DNA from: Aeromonas molluscorum 848
GTDB taxonomy: Bacteria; Pseudomonadota; Gammaproteobacteria; Enterobacterales; Aeromonadaceae
Direction: 5' to 3'
Assembly: GCF_000388115.1 (NCBI RefSeq)
Contig: NZ_AQGQ01000009.1
Coordinates: 1 to 46,339 of the forward strand
DNA length: 46,339 bases
The notes below the pieces were generated by a model. That model did not search any database. It worked only from the letters and a program-made list of their open reading frames with translations, and was not told where the DNA came from. Shown here one piece after another: positions 8,716-17,617 of the stretch; the first letter of the stretch is position 1, and each line of letters begins with the position of its first letter. The translations under genes and the position numbers were made by a program.

Positions 8716-8921
8716 GAAAGGGGCAGACGTTCTGAAAAATGCGTTGAATAGCTCTCTGGGTTAGTGTCAGGCGGGTACCTCTGGCCTGGCGCCCAGTGTC
8801 AGTTCTCCGGCAGGAGAGAGGGCGCCCAAGACGGCAAGACGGCGGGCCCCCGTGCACGGGAGGGCAAGTTGCCCTCTTTGCCTCGAAATGGTTGATGCGA
8901 AGGTCTGATCCGGGCTATCGA

Positions 8922-10031
8922 TCAGGCAGGATAGAGCGCGCCCAGCACGGCTGGGCGACTGGCGCCGGTGACGGCGGGCAGGTTGCCCGGTTGGCGCTGG
9001 ATAAAGCGCTGCGCCAGCCAGGCAAAGGCGGCCCCTTCCACCCAGTCGGGGGCTAGCCCCAGCTCGGCCGTGCTGGCGATACGCCAGTGGGGCAACAGAG
9101 TGGCCAGTTCGCTCAGCAGAGGACCGTTATGGGCACCGCCGCCACAGACAAAGAGCTCGGTTTGCGCTTTGGGGTTATCCGATGCGGGCAACTGGCGGGC
9201 GACGCTGTGGCAGGTGAGCGCCTGCAGGGTACGCTGTACATCCACCGGGGCGTATGCACTGCCCGCCAGCTCGCCATCGAGCCAATCCAGGGTGAACATC
9301 TCCCGCCCCGTGCTCTTGGGCCAAGAGGCTGCGAAGTAGGGGTGAGCGAGCAGTTTATCAAGCAGGGCCGGGATAGGCTTGCCGCTGGCGGCCCACTTGC
9401 CACTGGCGTCGTAGTTGCCGCCGTCTGGCTGATGACGGCGATACCAGCCATCGAGCAGGGTGTTGGCCGGGCCGGTATCAAAGCCATAGACCCCGCCCGC
9501 GTTGCCCGGCAGCACCGAGATATTGGCGATGCCGCCCAGATTCAGCACCACCCGCAGGGCGCCGGGTTTGGCAAACAGCGCTTGATGGAAGGCGGGCACC
9601 AGCGGCGCACCCTGACCGCCGAGGGCCATGTCCAGGCTGCGAAAGTCGCTGATGACGTCGATGCCGCTGAGGGCAGCCAACAGGGCGCTGTTGCCAATTT
9701 GCAGGGTAAAGCCAAGGTGTGGACGATGGCGAATGGTCTGACCGTGGCTGCCAATGGCGCGAATATCGGTGGGCGCCAGCCCTGCTTTTTCGAGCAGAGC
9801 CTGAGTGGCGGCGGCAAATTCACGGGCCACCAGGTTGTCGGCGACGCCCAAGCGATCGATCTCGTTCTCCCCGGGGGTGCAGAGGGCATGGAGTTCACGG
9901 GCCGTTGCCTCTGGCCAGGGGTGACAGAGAGCCGCCTCGACCCGCAGAGCATCGCCATCGACCTCGATCAGCACCGCATCTATGCCGTCCAGGCTGGTTC
10001 CGGACATCAGACCCAAGTAACGTTCAGCCAT
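8922..10031 (-). CDS. anmK: Anhydro-N-acetylmuramic acid kinase
   Basis: AnmK phosphorylates and opens 1,6-anhydro-MurNAc released by lytic transglycosylases, giving MurNAc-6-phosphate, a step of cell-wall recycling. The protein has 369 residues, the family length. The start MAERYLGLMSGTSLDGIDAV at 10031 is supported by AAGGAG seven bases upstream; an in-frame ATG 18 bases earlier is less likely. The N-terminal GLMSGTSLDGID is the phosphate-binding signature of this sugar-kinase-fold family, and VYGFDTGPANTLLD carries the catalytic Asp. It lies 118 bases downstream of the murein endopeptidase gene mepM in the same direction, so both may be co-transcribed. With ampG further along, it forms a local peptidoglycan-turnover set. 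Confidence 0.96.
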   Translation of the reverse strand: MAERYLGLMSGTSLDGIDAVLIEVDGDALRVEAALCHPWPEATARELHALCTPGENEIDRLGVADNLVAREFAAATQALLEKAGLAPTDIRAIGSHGQTIRHRPHLGFTLQIGNSALLAALSGIDVISDFRSLDMALGGQGAPLVPAFHQALFAKPGALRVVLNLGGIANISVLPGNAGGVYGFDTGPANTLLDGWYRRHQPDGGNYDASGKWAASGKPIPALLDKLLAHPYFAASWPKSTGREMFTLDWLDGELAGSAYAPVDVQRTLQALTCHSVARQLPASDNPKAQTELFVCGGGAHNGPLLSELATLLPHWRIASTAELGLAPDWVEGAAFAWLAQRFIQRQPGNLPAVTGASRPAVLGALYPA

Positions 10032-10149
10032 CTGCGAGCTCCTTGTCATTGCTTGTGATAACCCCGTGGCCTGTCGCTCATCGGCGCTGGCAACGCGTGC
10101 TCCTGTGGCCTGGGGTCAAGGGAGAACAGGCACCATGATAATGCGCGGC

Positions 10150-11451
10150 TCAGGATTCGTTCCGGCGCAGGGCGAGCTGAGTCTCTGAGCGCTCCAGCTT
10201 GGCGAGTTGCTGCTGGGCCTGGACCTTGAACTGGCTCAGCTCGCGTCCGCTGAGGGTTTCCGCCTGGGGCAGAGTCAGGGTGCGCGGGTTCTTGTGTACC
10301 CCGGCGACCAGGAATTCATAGTGCAGGTGGGCCCCCGTGACCCGCCCCGTGCTGCCGAGCAGGCCAATGGTCTGTCCCTGCTTCACCCGCTGGCCCTTGT
10401 TGACGGTGCGCTTGGAGAGGTGCAGGTACTTGGTCACATAGTTGCCGGCGTGCTTGATGAACACATAGTTGCCGTTGAACTGGTTGTAACCGGCTGCCAC
10501 CACGCTGCCCGACCCCGAGGCCATGATGGGGGTACCCACCGGCGCCACGTAGTCGATGCCGTTATGAGGGCGTACCTTGCCGGTGACCGGGTGCAGGCGG
10601 CGCGGATTGAAGTTGGAGCTGATGTATTTGAAGTTGACCGGCGCGCGCAGGAAGCTCTTGCGCATCGCCTTGCCCGCCGGCGTGTAGTAGTTGCCATCCT
10701 CGCTCAACACGGCGCGGTAGATCTCGCCCTGGTTGACGAACTCGGCGGCCAGAATATCACCGGAGGCGACCCGCTCATCATCCTGGAATTTCTCCTCGAA
10801 CAGCACCCTGAAGCTGTCCCCTGGTTGCAGGTCCTGGGCAAAGTCGATGTCCCAGCCGAAGATGGCGGCCAAGTCCATGATCTGATCCTCGGTCATGCCC
10901 GCCTCGCTGGCAGCCCCCCAGAAGCTGGAGCGGATGTTGCCCTGGGCCCAGTTTTCACGGGTATCGAGTTCGAGGCGTACCGCTTTGGCCACGAAGCCAT
11001 CTTCCCGTCGATTGACCTTGAGTGCCTGCTCCAGGCTGTGAGGGTAATAGAGGCTATGGAGTTCGCCTTCCTGGGTGAGCTTGAAGGTCAACTCCTGACC
11101 GGGCCTGAGCATGCGCAGCGGATCGGCGGCCTTGAGCTGATCGATGAGGTGCAGGTCTGCCGTGCGCAGACCCAGACGCTGGAAGATGATCCCCATGTTG
11201 TCACCGCTGCGCACCTTGACCTGCTTGGTCACATAAGGAGCCTTGGGTGGGGTGGCCGTCCGTTCCATGGCGAGGCGATCATGTTCATCCGGCTGCTCGT
11301 CGCGGGCCTGATTGGCGACATGCTCATCGACCCGGGTGGCGACGGCCTGTTCACCGGGCCAGGCAGCCAGCATCATCACCAGAATGGTCAGGATCAGCAC
11401 CATCTTGCGGTGCCAGAGAGGAAGAGCGTTGAAGGCGTGCCAAATATGCAT
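10150..11451 (-). CDS. mepM: Murein DD-endopeptidase, M23 family (MepM/YebA type)
   Basis: A 433-residue cell-envelope protein. A short cytoplasmic N-terminus is followed by a membrane anchor at about 17-34 (MVLILTILVMMLAAWPG). An OapA/LysM-like domain at about 75-130 (VRSGDNMGIIFQRLGL) and a C-terminal M23 metallopeptidase domain follow. Zinc ligands are visible in RPHNGIDYVAP and HLHYEF. Members of this family cut DD-crosslinks in peptidoglycan to allow wall expansion. No clear ribosome site precedes the ATG at 11451; a start at residue 17 would remove only the short cytoplasmic part. It is divergent from tyrS and upstream of anmK, the order seen in Vibrio. Confidence 0.92.
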   Translation of the reverse strand: MHIWHAFNALPLWHRKMVLILTILVMMLAAWPGEQAVATRVDEHVANQARDEQPDEHDRLAMERTATPPKAPYVTKQVKVRSGDNMGIIFQRLGLRTADLHLIDQLKAADPLRMLRPGQELTFKLTQEGELHSLYYPHSLEQALKVNRREDGFVAKAVRLELDTRENWAQGNIRSSFWGAASEAGMTEDQIMDLAAIFGWDIDFAQDLQPGDSFRVLFEEKFQDDERVASGDILAAEFVNQGEIYRAVLSEDGNYYTPAGKAMRKSFLRAPVNFKYISSNFNPRRLHPVTGKVRPHNGIDYVAPVGTPIMASGSGSVVAAGYNQFNGNYVFIKHAGNYVTKYLHLSKRTVNKGQRVKQGQTIGLLGSTGRVTGAHLHYEFLVAGVHKNPRTLTLPQAETLSGRELSQFKVQAQQQLAKLERSETQLALRRNES

Positions 11452-11563
11452 GAGAAAAGGGCGTGAAGTCGGGCGGAATCAGCGGATTTTACAGGCTTTC
11501 CAATTGCCTCGCCATTCCAGTAATATGTTTGGCCCTGTGGAATCGTGATTGGAGTGTCAAAAA

Positions 11564-12763
11564 ATGTCCCAGCTCGAGGTGGCGCTAGCCGAGATCAAGC
11601 GCGGAGCGGAAGAAATTCTGGTTGAAGAAGAACTGATTGCCAAGTTGAAGGAAGGGCGCCCGCTGCGCATCAAGCTGGGCATGGACCCGACGGCACCCGA
11701 CATTCATCTCGGTCATACCGTGATCCTCAACAAGCTGAAGACCTTCCAGGACCTGGGGCACGAGATCATCTTGCTGATCGGCGACTTCACCGCCATGGTC
11801 GGGGATCCCTCCGGCAAGAACAGCACCCGTCCGCCGCTCTCCGAAGAGGCCATCAAGCACAACGCCCTCACCTATGCGGAGCAGGCGTTCAAGATCCTCG
11901 ATCCCAAGAAGACCCGCATCGAGTACAACTCCAGCTGGCTGGGCGAGCTGGGTGCGACCGGCATGATCAAGCTGGCAGCCAAGCAGACCGTGGCCCGCAT
12001 GATGGAGCGCGACGACTTCAAGAAGCGCTACAGCGGCGGCCAATCCATCGCCATTCACGAATTCCTCTATCCGCTGCTGCAAGGCTATGACTCGGTCGCG
12101 CTCAAGGCGGATGTCGAGCTGGGCGGTACCGATCAGAAGTTCAACCTGCTGATGGGGCGCGAACTGCAAAAAGATGCCGGCATGGCCGCCCAGTGCGTGC
12201 TGATGATGCCGCTGCTGGTGGGTCTGGACGGCGTCAAGAAGATGTCAAAGTCCTCCGCCAACTACATAGGCGTGCACGATGCCCCGGGTGAGATGTTCGG
12301 CAAGATCATGTCCATCACCGATGACCTGATGTGGAACTACTACGAGCTGCTCTCCTCCCGTCCCTTAGCCGAGATTGAAGGGTTCAAGGCCGGTATCGCC
12401 GCGAACACCCTCAATCCCCGCGACGTGAAGATCTGGCTGGCCAAAGAGATCATCGCCCGCTATCACGATGAGGCCGCCGCCGAAGCGGCCCACGAAGACT
12501 TCACCCAGCGCTTCTCCAAGAACGCCATTCCGGACGAGATGCCGGAGGTCGAGCTTATCCTGGAAGGGGAAGGGCTGGCCATCGCCAACTTGCTCAAAGA
12601 CGCCGATCTGGTGGCCACCACCTCGGAGGCGCTGCGCATGATCAAGCAGGGCGCGGTCAAGGTGGACGGCGACAAGCTGGACGATGGCAAGGCGCTGGTA
12701 GGTGCCGGTACTGCTGTCTATCAGGTCGGCAAGCGCAAGTTTGCCCGGGTGACCGTCAAGTAA
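11564..12763 (+). CDS. tyrS: Tyrosine--tRNA ligase
   Basis: Class I aminoacyl-tRNA synthetase that charges tRNA-Tyr. The protein has 399 residues. The HIGH-type signature is HLGH in [16 protein letters not shown], the KMSKS loop is intact in [14 protein letters not shown], and the C-terminal 60 residues are an S4-like RNA-binding domain ([16 protein letters not shown]). The KMSKS variant and length fit the TyrZ-like subgroup rather than E. coli TyrS, which has KFGKT. The start [19 protein letters not shown] at 11564 has GGAG nine bases upstream. A strong terminator follows about 70 bases after the stop. Confidence 0.97.
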   Translation: MSQLEVALAEIKRGAEEILVEEELIAKLKEGRPLRIKLGMDPTAPDIHLGHTVILNKLKTFQDLGHEIILLIGDFTAMVGDPSGKNSTRPPLSEEAIKHNALTYAEQAFKILDPKKTRIEYNSSWLGELGATGMIKLAAKQTVARMMERDDFKKRYSGGQSIAIHEFLYPLLQGYDSVALKADVELGGTDQKFNLLMGRELQKDAGMAAQCVLMMPLLVGLDGVKKMSKSSANYIGVHDAPGEMFGKIMSITDDLMWNYYELLSSRPLAEIEGFKAGIAANTLNPRDVKIWLAKEIIARYHDEAAAEAAHEDFTQRFSKNAIPDEMPEVELILEGEGLAIANLLKDADLVATTSEALRMIKQGAVKVDGDKLDDGKALVGAGTAVYQVGKRKFARVTVK

Positions 12764-12786
12764 GAGGCGAGCCCCCACTCATCTCA

Positions 12787-12807
12787 GCGGTGCCTTGCCG
12801 GCACCGC
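12787..12807 (+). repeat. Inverted repeat downstream of tyrS
   Basis: Perfect 8-base arms GCGGTGCC/GGCACCGC with loop TTGCC, not followed by a T-run. It may stabilise the 3' end of the tyrS messenger RNA upstream of the true terminator. Confidence 0.45.
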
Positions 12808-12832
12808 TTGTAAGACAGGTGTACCGCTGATA

Positions 12833-12861
12833 AAAAAGGCCTCCATGTTGGAGGCCTTTTT
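12833..12861 (+). terminator. Intrinsic terminator of tyrS
   Basis: Stem AAAAAGGCCTCC / GGAGGCCTTTTT with loop ATGTT, followed by further T. Its symmetry suggests it also works on the minus strand. Confidence 0.92.
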
Positions 12862-12970
12862 GTTGGCGGCGATAAAGTGCCGGGCCAGGCATCTGTCTCA
12901 AGGCGAGCACTGCTCCCCCTGCTCTCAAACGCTGGCTTCATGGCCAGTCCCGCATCCGCCATCGTCCCCC

Positions 12971-13528
12971 TCAAATGACCATGGGGCCGGCGACGGCCTC
13001 GGCCGCAGTGGCGCCGCGCAGCACCTGTACCAAGGTGAGGGCAAACTCGATGGCCGTGCCTGGCCCCTGACTGGTTACCAGCCGCGCGTCTTTGTCTATG
13101 ACCACGCGTTCATGGCTGAGTTGGGCACTGGGGATCCGGGCCCAGAAGCCGGGATGACAGGTGATGCTCGCCTTGCCCAGCAGCTGATTAGGCAGCAGTA
13201 CCACGGCGGGGGCCGCGCACAGGGCGGCGCGCCAGCGGCCACTGGCCGCTTGCTCGCGCAGCAGGCTGATGGCGCGGGTATTATCGCGGATGCATTCGCT
13301 ACCGGGCAGGCCGCCGGGCACCACTATCATCTCGAAGTCGCCCGCTGGCAGCTCATCGAGATGGCAATCGGCGACCAGCCGTACCCCGCGAGAGGCACGA
13401 ATTTGGCGCAGGCCCGCAGGGCAACAGGAGGCGAGCAGCACCGTTATGTTGGCGCGCACCAGCACATCCAGGATGGTGACGGTTTCAATCTCCTCCGAGC
13501 CGGGGGCGACCAGTACCAAGACACTCAT
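12971..13528 (-). CDS. yajL: DJ-1/PfpI family protein, YajL type
   Basis: A 185-residue flavodoxin-like protein of the DJ-1 family. E. coli YajL is a protective factor against oxidative and electrophile (glyoxal-type) damage; its exact enzymatic activity is debated. The conserved nucleophile-elbow Cys is in AALCAAPAVVL at residue 104, and the Glu that supports it lies in the N-terminal GSEEIE. The ATG at 13528 follows AGGAG by six bases. It lies 28 bases downstream of panE in the same direction, so the two are probably one transcript; the same pair is adjacent in E. coli, also beside yajQ. Confidence 0.92.
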   Translation of the reverse strand: MSVLVLVAPGSEEIETVTILDVLVRANITVLLASCCPAGLRQIRASRGVRLVADCHLDELPAGDFEMIVVPGGLPGSECIRDNTRAISLLREQAASGRWRAALCAAPAVVLLPNQLLGKASITCHPGFWARIPSAQLSHERVVIDKDARLVTSQGPGTAIEFALTLVQVLRGATAAEAVAGPMVI

Positions 13529-13556
13529 GGGGGACTCCTGGTTCGAGTTGGGTGAG

Positions 13557-14492
13557 TCAGCTTTCGCCCTGATGGCGATCCTTGACGGCCTGATAGAGGC
13601 CCTGGTTGACCGGTACCATGATGCCGTGGAGCCGGGCTTTGGCCAGCAGGAAGCCGGTGATAGCCTCTATCTCTGTCTCTTTGCCCTGTTCCAGATCCTG
13701 CTGCATGGAAGAGTAGTTGTCCGCGGTCAGTCCGGCGACGGATTGCACCCGCCGTGCCAGCTCTTCATAGGTAGTGGCAATGCCTTCTGCATTCATGACA
13801 TCGGCCACCTCGATGCAGATCTGTTGCAGGGTGTCGGCAAAGCGTGGGCCTGTCAGCTCGCCATTTTTGATGCGATAGAGGGCGGTGAGCGGATTGATGG
13901 CGCAGTTGATGGCGAGCTTGTGCCACTGGCGAGCGAGGATCTGCTCGTCCCAGCCAGCCTGACCCAGTGCCTGGGCAAGACGATCGGCCAGATGGGCGAA
14001 TTGGCGGCCTTGCTCGTTGACCGGGCCGAGCCAGGTTTCGCCCCGGCCGGTATGGCGGAACACGAAATGGCCCTGTTGCAGGGCGCCATGGCTGGTGACG
14101 CCCGCGATGATGGGGTTGTCTGCAAACAGCTCGGCGACGCGCTCGGCCACCCCCATGCCGTTGTGCAGCAGCACGATGGGCACCTGCTTGTCGAGCTTGC
14201 CGATCAGGGGCTGCAAGGCGGGGATCACCTGGTCCGCCTTGGTCATCACCAGCAGGCGGCGAATGGGGGGAGTATCAGCCAGAAAGCCTCTGGCAATGCT
14301 GATAAGCCCATGCTGCCCATCCAGACCGGTGAAGTCGATGACGGGGTGAAGCGTCGCTCTGTGGCGTTCACGCAGCAGTACCTGAGTCGGTTGGCCTGAT
14401 TGGGTCAGCAGGGCGGCGAATACGCCACCGAGGGCGCCGCACCCGAGCAGGGTCCAGGAGGGCGTGGAGGGGGATTGAGATCCGCTTGGCAT
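13557..14492 (-). CDS. panE: 2-dehydropantoate 2-reductase (ketopantoate reductase)
   Basis: NADPH-dependent enzyme of pantothenate and coenzyme A synthesis, reducing ketopantoate to pantoate. The protein has 311 residues. The Rossmann motif LLGCGALGGVFAALL lies at about 15-29. The catalytic Lys is in WHKLAINCAINPLTALY, and the Glu of the substrate site is in ETEIEAITGF near the C-terminus. About ten extra N-terminal residues precede the usual start of the Rossmann fold, and no good ribosome site is seen before 14492, so the start is less certain than the identity. It heads the panE-yajL unit and diverges from yajQ. Confidence 0.94.
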   Translation of the reverse strand: MPSGSQSPSTPSWTLLGCGALGGVFAALLTQSGQPTQVLLRERHRATLHPVIDFTGLDGQHGLISIARGFLADTPPIRRLLVMTKADQVIPALQPLIGKLDKQVPIVLLHNGMGVAERVAELFADNPIIAGVTSHGALQQGHFVFRHTGRGETWLGPVNEQGRQFAHLADRLAQALGQAGWDEQILARQWHKLAINCAINPLTALYRIKNGELTGPRFADTLQQICIEVADVMNAEGIATTYEELARRVQSVAGLTADNYSSMQQDLEQGKETEIEAITGFLLAKARLHGIMVPVNQGLYQAVKDRHQGES

Positions 14493-14688
14493 GATATGAC
14501 TCGATCAAGAGGGTGGGCCATTCGACCCGAGAGAGGTGCCCGAATGGCGATGGGGTGGACACTCATGGGTCTCACCTGTCGGCAATGGCAAGGATTCTAA
14601 CAGAGCGCCTTTATCGAAATCAGCAAATTTGCCGGTTTTCTGGTAGATTTGCCCCCTCATAACGAACGCAACATGAGGAGCCCCGGCC

Positions 14689-15171
14689 ATGCCGTCATTC
14701 GATATTGTCTCTGAAGTCAAAATGAACGAGGTGTTGAACGCAGTCGACAACGCCAATCGTGAACTGGCCACCCGATTCGATTTTCGCGGTGTAGAAGCCA
14801 GCTTCGAGATGACCAAGGAAGAGGTCAAGCTGGAAGCCGATGCCGACTTCCAGCTCAAGCAGATGGTAGAGATACTGCGCGCAGCCCTGCTCAAGCGCAA
14901 CATCGAAAACAGTTCAATGGAGGCGGGTGATAGCGTCCACTCCGGCAAGCGTTTCCACCTGAACGTCAAGTTCAAGCAAGGGATCGAGAAAGAGGTCGCC
15001 AAGAAGCTGGTGAAGCTTATCAAGGATTCCAAGATCAAGGTGCAGGTCGCCATCCAGGGCGACGAGGTACGAGTCACCGGCAAGAAGCGTGACGACTTGC
15101 AAGAGGCCATGGCCCTGGTGCGTGGCGCCGAGCTGGGTCAGCCGATGCAGTTCCAGAATTTCCGCGACTGA
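14689..15171 (+). CDS. yajQ: YajQ family nucleotide-binding protein
   Basis: A 160-residue cytoplasmic protein beginning [20 protein letters not shown], full length for the family. It contains the conserved ATRFDFRG and [20 protein letters not shown] segments and ends FQNFRD. YajQ-like proteins have two ferredoxin-like halves. Some bind cyclic di-GMP and act with transcription factors (shown in Xanthomonas), and others bind nucleotides or RNA. Its neighbours panE and yajL match the E. coli order. A short terminator follows within 10 bases. Confidence 0.95.
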   Translation: MPSFDIVSEVKMNEVLNAVDNANRELATRFDFRGVEASFEMTKEEVKLEADADFQLKQMVEILRAALLKRNIENSSMEAGDSVHSGKRFHLNVKFKQGIEKEVAKKLVKLIKDSKIKVQVAIQGDEVRVTGKKRDDLQEAMALVRGAELGQPMQFQNFRD

Positions 15172-15180
15172 TCTCGCGCG

Positions 15181-15203
15181 AAGAGGGTTCGGCCCTCTTT
15201 TTT
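15181..15203 (+). terminator. Intrinsic terminator of yajQ
   Basis: Stem AAGAGGG / CCCTCTT with loop TTCGG, then a T-run, ten bases after the yajQ stop. Confidence 0.85.
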
Positions 15204-15221
15204 CTGCGCCTTATGCCATAA

Positions 15222-15250
15222 AAAAACCGGAGCCCAAGGCTCCGGTTTTT
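15222..15250 (-). terminator. Intrinsic terminator of the Tsx/OmpK-like gene
   Basis: A perfect 13-base-arm stem AAAAACCGGAGCC / GGCTCCGGTTTTT with a 3-base loop. On the minus strand it ends in a T-run 25 bases after the porin stop, and it can also act on the plus strand. Confidence 0.9.
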
Positions 15251-15274
15251 CGTTTCTGCGTGCTACGGGTTCGA

Positions 15275-16081
15275 TTAGAACTTGTAGGTCACGGAGAAGT
15301 AGTGGCCGAAACCAGTGGTTTTCAGGCCGTAGGTACCGTTCTGGATACCGTAGATGTCGTTGAAGTACTTCAGGCCGTAACCGACGGCGTAGCGGTCGGA
15401 GTGCCAGTACAGACCGTTGAACATGGCGGTGCCGTCGGTGGAGCTGTCCTTGGCATCAAACAGGTGATCCAGGTAGCCCTGATAGGCAACGAAGCTGCCG
15501 TTGGAGAAGGTGTAGAAAGGCTTGAACCAGTTCATGGAGAACTGATAGCCGTTCCAGCCTTGCTCGCCAGAGCCTTCGTTGACGTGACGTGCGTACAGGT
15601 TCATGCCAACTTTGCCGAACCAAGGCACTTGTACGTCGGCACCCAGACCAGTCATGGCTTCAAACAGACCATCCGGACCGCCTACGTTGATCAGGTTGGC
15701 AATGTAAACCTCTTGCACCGGACCGAAGGAGAGATCTTTGCCGGTCATGGCATCGATGGACAGGCGTGGGGCGAACTTGATGAACAGGTTGTCGCTGTCA
15801 TGCTTGTCGTCGTGCTTGCTCTGGAAGATGTCGAATACGTCGACGTAGCCGTAGAGGTCAAAGATACCGGAGCGACCACCAAATTCCATTTCGAAGTAGG
15901 TGTCGTTGTAACCACCTTCGGATTCGCTGTAGGGCAGCTGATCGATGGTGTGCATGACGTTGAACTGGAACCACTTGTAGTCGTTCTTGTGGATGTCGCC
16001 GCTATAGTCGGCAGCAAAAGCCGGAGTGGCGGAAGCCGCCAGCAGACCAGCAGCGATCAGAGTCTTGGTAAATTTGGCCAT
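15275..16081 (-). CDS. Outer-membrane nucleoside channel, Tsx/OmpK family
   Basis: A 268-residue outer-membrane beta-barrel precursor. The start MAKFTKTLIAAGLLAASATP at 16081 gives a clear signal peptide with cleavage after PAFA (before ADYSGD); an in-frame ATG 51 bases upstream would spoil it. Alternating hydrophobic/aromatic strands run throughout (YKWFQFNVMH, FGHYFSVTYKF) and the last residue is the Phe typical of barrel assembly signals. Tsx takes up nucleosides; the Vibrio relative OmpK is a phage receptor. I cannot separate the two by eye, so I give no symbol. A CRP-like site and a plausible promoter lie upstream, matching catabolite control of nucleoside uptake. Confidence 0.88.
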   Translation of the reverse strand: MAKFTKTLIAAGLLAASATPAFAADYSGDIHKNDYKWFQFNVMHTIDQLPYSESEGGYNDTYFEMEFGGRSGIFDLYGYVDVFDIFQSKHDDKHDSDNLFIKFAPRLSIDAMTGKDLSFGPVQEVYIANLINVGGPDGLFEAMTGLGADVQVPWFGKVGMNLYARHVNEGSGEQGWNGYQFSMNWFKPFYTFSNGSFVAYQGYLDHLFDAKDSSTDGTAMFNGLYWHSDRYAVGYGLKYFNDIYGIQNGTYGLKTTGFGHYFSVTYKF

Positions 16082-16143
16082 TTTATTGGTCTCTTGTGCG
16101 TTTAGTTGAGGTTTTCCGTAGCCTGCCCACAAGGAGCGGAGGG

Positions 16144-16172
16144 ATTCTAGCCAATTAATTTCCGCGGATAAA
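16144..16172 (-). promoter_or_regulatory. Candidate promoter of the Tsx/OmpK-like gene
   Basis: On the minus strand there is a -10 TAGAAT at 16149-16144 and a -35 TTTATC at 16172-16167, separated by 17 bases. The -35 is weak, as expected for an activator-dependent promoter, and the start point would fall near 16137. Confidence 0.5.
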
Positions 16173-16199
16173 CGATCAAGAGGGAACTTTCTCTGGAAG

Positions 16200-16215
16200 T
16201 GTGAATCTAATCACC
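16200..16215 (-). promoter_or_regulatory. CRP-like binding site
   Basis: TGTGA-N6-TCACC is nearly the full CRP consensus. Its centre (about 16207.5) is roughly 70 bases before the proposed start point, the spacing of a class I CRP site. CytR co-regulation, known for tsx in E. coli, is possible. Confidence 0.65.
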
Positions 16216-16237
16216 CCCTAATTGGCGCAAACGCTTG

Positions 16238-17617
16238 CTATTTGCTCTGTTTCGGTAACAAAGCACTGTCTCGTCTGGCAACGATGGCGATCAGGATCAA
16301 CACGGGGATGCCCAGCAGGCTGGTCCCGATGAAGAAGACGCTGTAGCCGAATTGTTCGACAAAACCGCCGGAGAATCCGGCCAGCAACTTCGGCAGCAGC
16401 AGCATGACTGAGCTGAACAGGGCGTACTGGGTGGCCGAGAAGGCGACGTTAGTCAGGCTCGACAGATAGGTGATGAAGGCCGCGGTAGCGATGCCGGCGC
16501 TCAGGTTATCCAGGGAGATGATCAGGGTCAGCAGCTCCAGATTGTGGCCAAGCTGATTGAGCAGTGCGAACAAGAGATTGGTGCTGGCAGTGAGCAGAGC
16601 GCCCAGCATCAGGATGCGCAAGGTGCCAAAGCGCATCACCAGAATGCCTCCCACACTGGCACCCACCAGGGTCATGATGACGCCGTACACCTTGGTAATG
16701 GTCGCCACCTCCGTTTTGCTGAAGGCGAGATCCACATAGAAGCTGTTGGACATGACCCCCATTACTACATCCGAGATGCGATAGCAGGCGATGAGTCCGA
16801 GGATGAGCAGCGCCGAACGACCATAGCGCTCGAAGAAGTCGGCAAAGGGGCACCAGACGGCCTCGTAGGCCCAGGCGCCGAGCCCGGCCAACGAGCGTGG
16901 CCAGCCGTGTTGCAGCAGCAGGGACTTGCGTTCAGCTTGCTGCCTGTCCTGGTTTGCCACGTCGATGTCGGGCTCATGGCAACAGAGGGTGGTGATGAGG
17001 CCAATGCTCATCATCCCCGCCATCAGCAGGTAAGTTAACTGCCAGCCACGATAGTCATAGACGCTGTTGCTGCCAAGCCAGGCTGCCAGGGCAAGAGCGC
17101 CCGCGCCGGCCATGATCATGGCCAGTCGATACCCTGTCATGTAGGAGGCCGCCATGGCTGCCTGAAGGCGCTCAGGGGCCGACTCGATGCGGTAGGCATC
17201 GATGACGATGTCCTGAGTCGCGGAGGCAAAGGCCACCAGCAGGGCGAAAAGCGCAAGCTGGGCGAGCTGGGTCTTGGGATCGCAAAAGGACATGCCGACC
17301 AGGGCTGCGGCGATCAGCAGCTGGGAGAACAGCATCCAGCTGCGACGCCTGCCAAGCAGGCGTGAGAGCAGCGGCAAGGCCAACCTGTCCACCAGGGGAG
17401 ACCACAACCACTTGACCCCATAGGCCAGGGCGACCCAGCTCATGTAACCGATGTCGGTCAGGCTAACTCCCGCCTCTCGCAGCCAGAAGGAGAGGGTGCC
17501 GAATACCAGCAGCAGTGGCAAACCGGAGGAGAACCCCATGGCAAACAGAATAAGGACGCGGGGCTCGAGATAGACTCGTAGGGATTCTTTCCAGCTTGGT
17601 TTGCTGACAGCGTTCAA
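16238..17617 (-). CDS. ampG: Muropeptide permease of the AmpG type (MFS)
   Basis: An inner-membrane major-facilitator protein that imports GlcNAc-anhydroMurNAc peptides for recycling. Its cargo feeds AnmK and, in species with inducible AmpC, signals to AmpR. It has repeated hydrophobic segments (about 12-14 helices), the family N-terminus LEPRVLILFAMGFSSGLPLL, and the loop RRRSWMLFSQLL after helix 3. The start is set at the TTG at 17617 (MNAVSKPSWKESLRVYLEPR), which follows AAGGAG by eight bases. ATG codons at 17647 and 17674 lack ribosome sites but are alternatives. The stop lies close behind the porin promoter region. yajG and bolA nearby match the E. coli ampG neighbourhood. Confidence 0.92.
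   Translation of the reverse strand: MNAVSKPSWKESLRVYLEPRVLILFAMGFSSGLPLLLVFGTLSFWLREAGVSLTDIGYMSWVALAYGVKWLWSPLVDRLALPLLSRLLGRRRSWMLFSQLLIAAALVGMSFCDPKTQLAQLALFALLVAFASATQDIVIDAYRIESAPERLQAAMAASYMTGYRLAMIMAGAGALALAAWLGSNSVYDYRGWQLTYLLMAGMMSIGLITTLCCHEPDIDVANQDRQQAERKSLLLQHGWPRSLAGLGAWAYEAVWCPFADFFERYGRSALLILGLIACYRISDVVMGVMSNSFYVDLAFSKTEVATITKVYGVIMTLVGASVGGILVMRFGTLRILMLGALLTASTNLLFALLNQLGHNLELLTLIISLDNLSAGIATAAFITYLSSLTNVAFSATQYALFSSVMLLLPKLLAGFSGGFVEQFGYSVFFIGTSLLGIPVLILIAIVARRDSALLPKQSK

Larger units (their letters stand above)
8004..8921. other. Long intergenic region without a supportable gene
   Basis: About 920 bases between the triple-RidA start and the anmK stop. The small frames here have no family resemblance, no convincing ribosome site and mixed composition. 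Hairpins are present at 8236-8271, at 8416-8431 (GTGCAT/ATGCAC followed by TTTT, a possible small terminator), at 8680-8715, at 8849-8860 (a 12-base palindrome) and at 8860-8876. The promoter of the RidA gene must lie in the first part. Confidence 0.5.

Noticed and set aside
8474-8857. 127-codon minus-strand frame in the long intergenic region
   Set aside because: It reads across the cTTCGg stem-loop and is rich in Arg, Gly and Pro from the stems; no ribosome site was found.
12787-12807. Terminator of tyrS at the first inverted repeat
   Set aside because: No T-run follows it; a complete terminator lies 26 bases further on.
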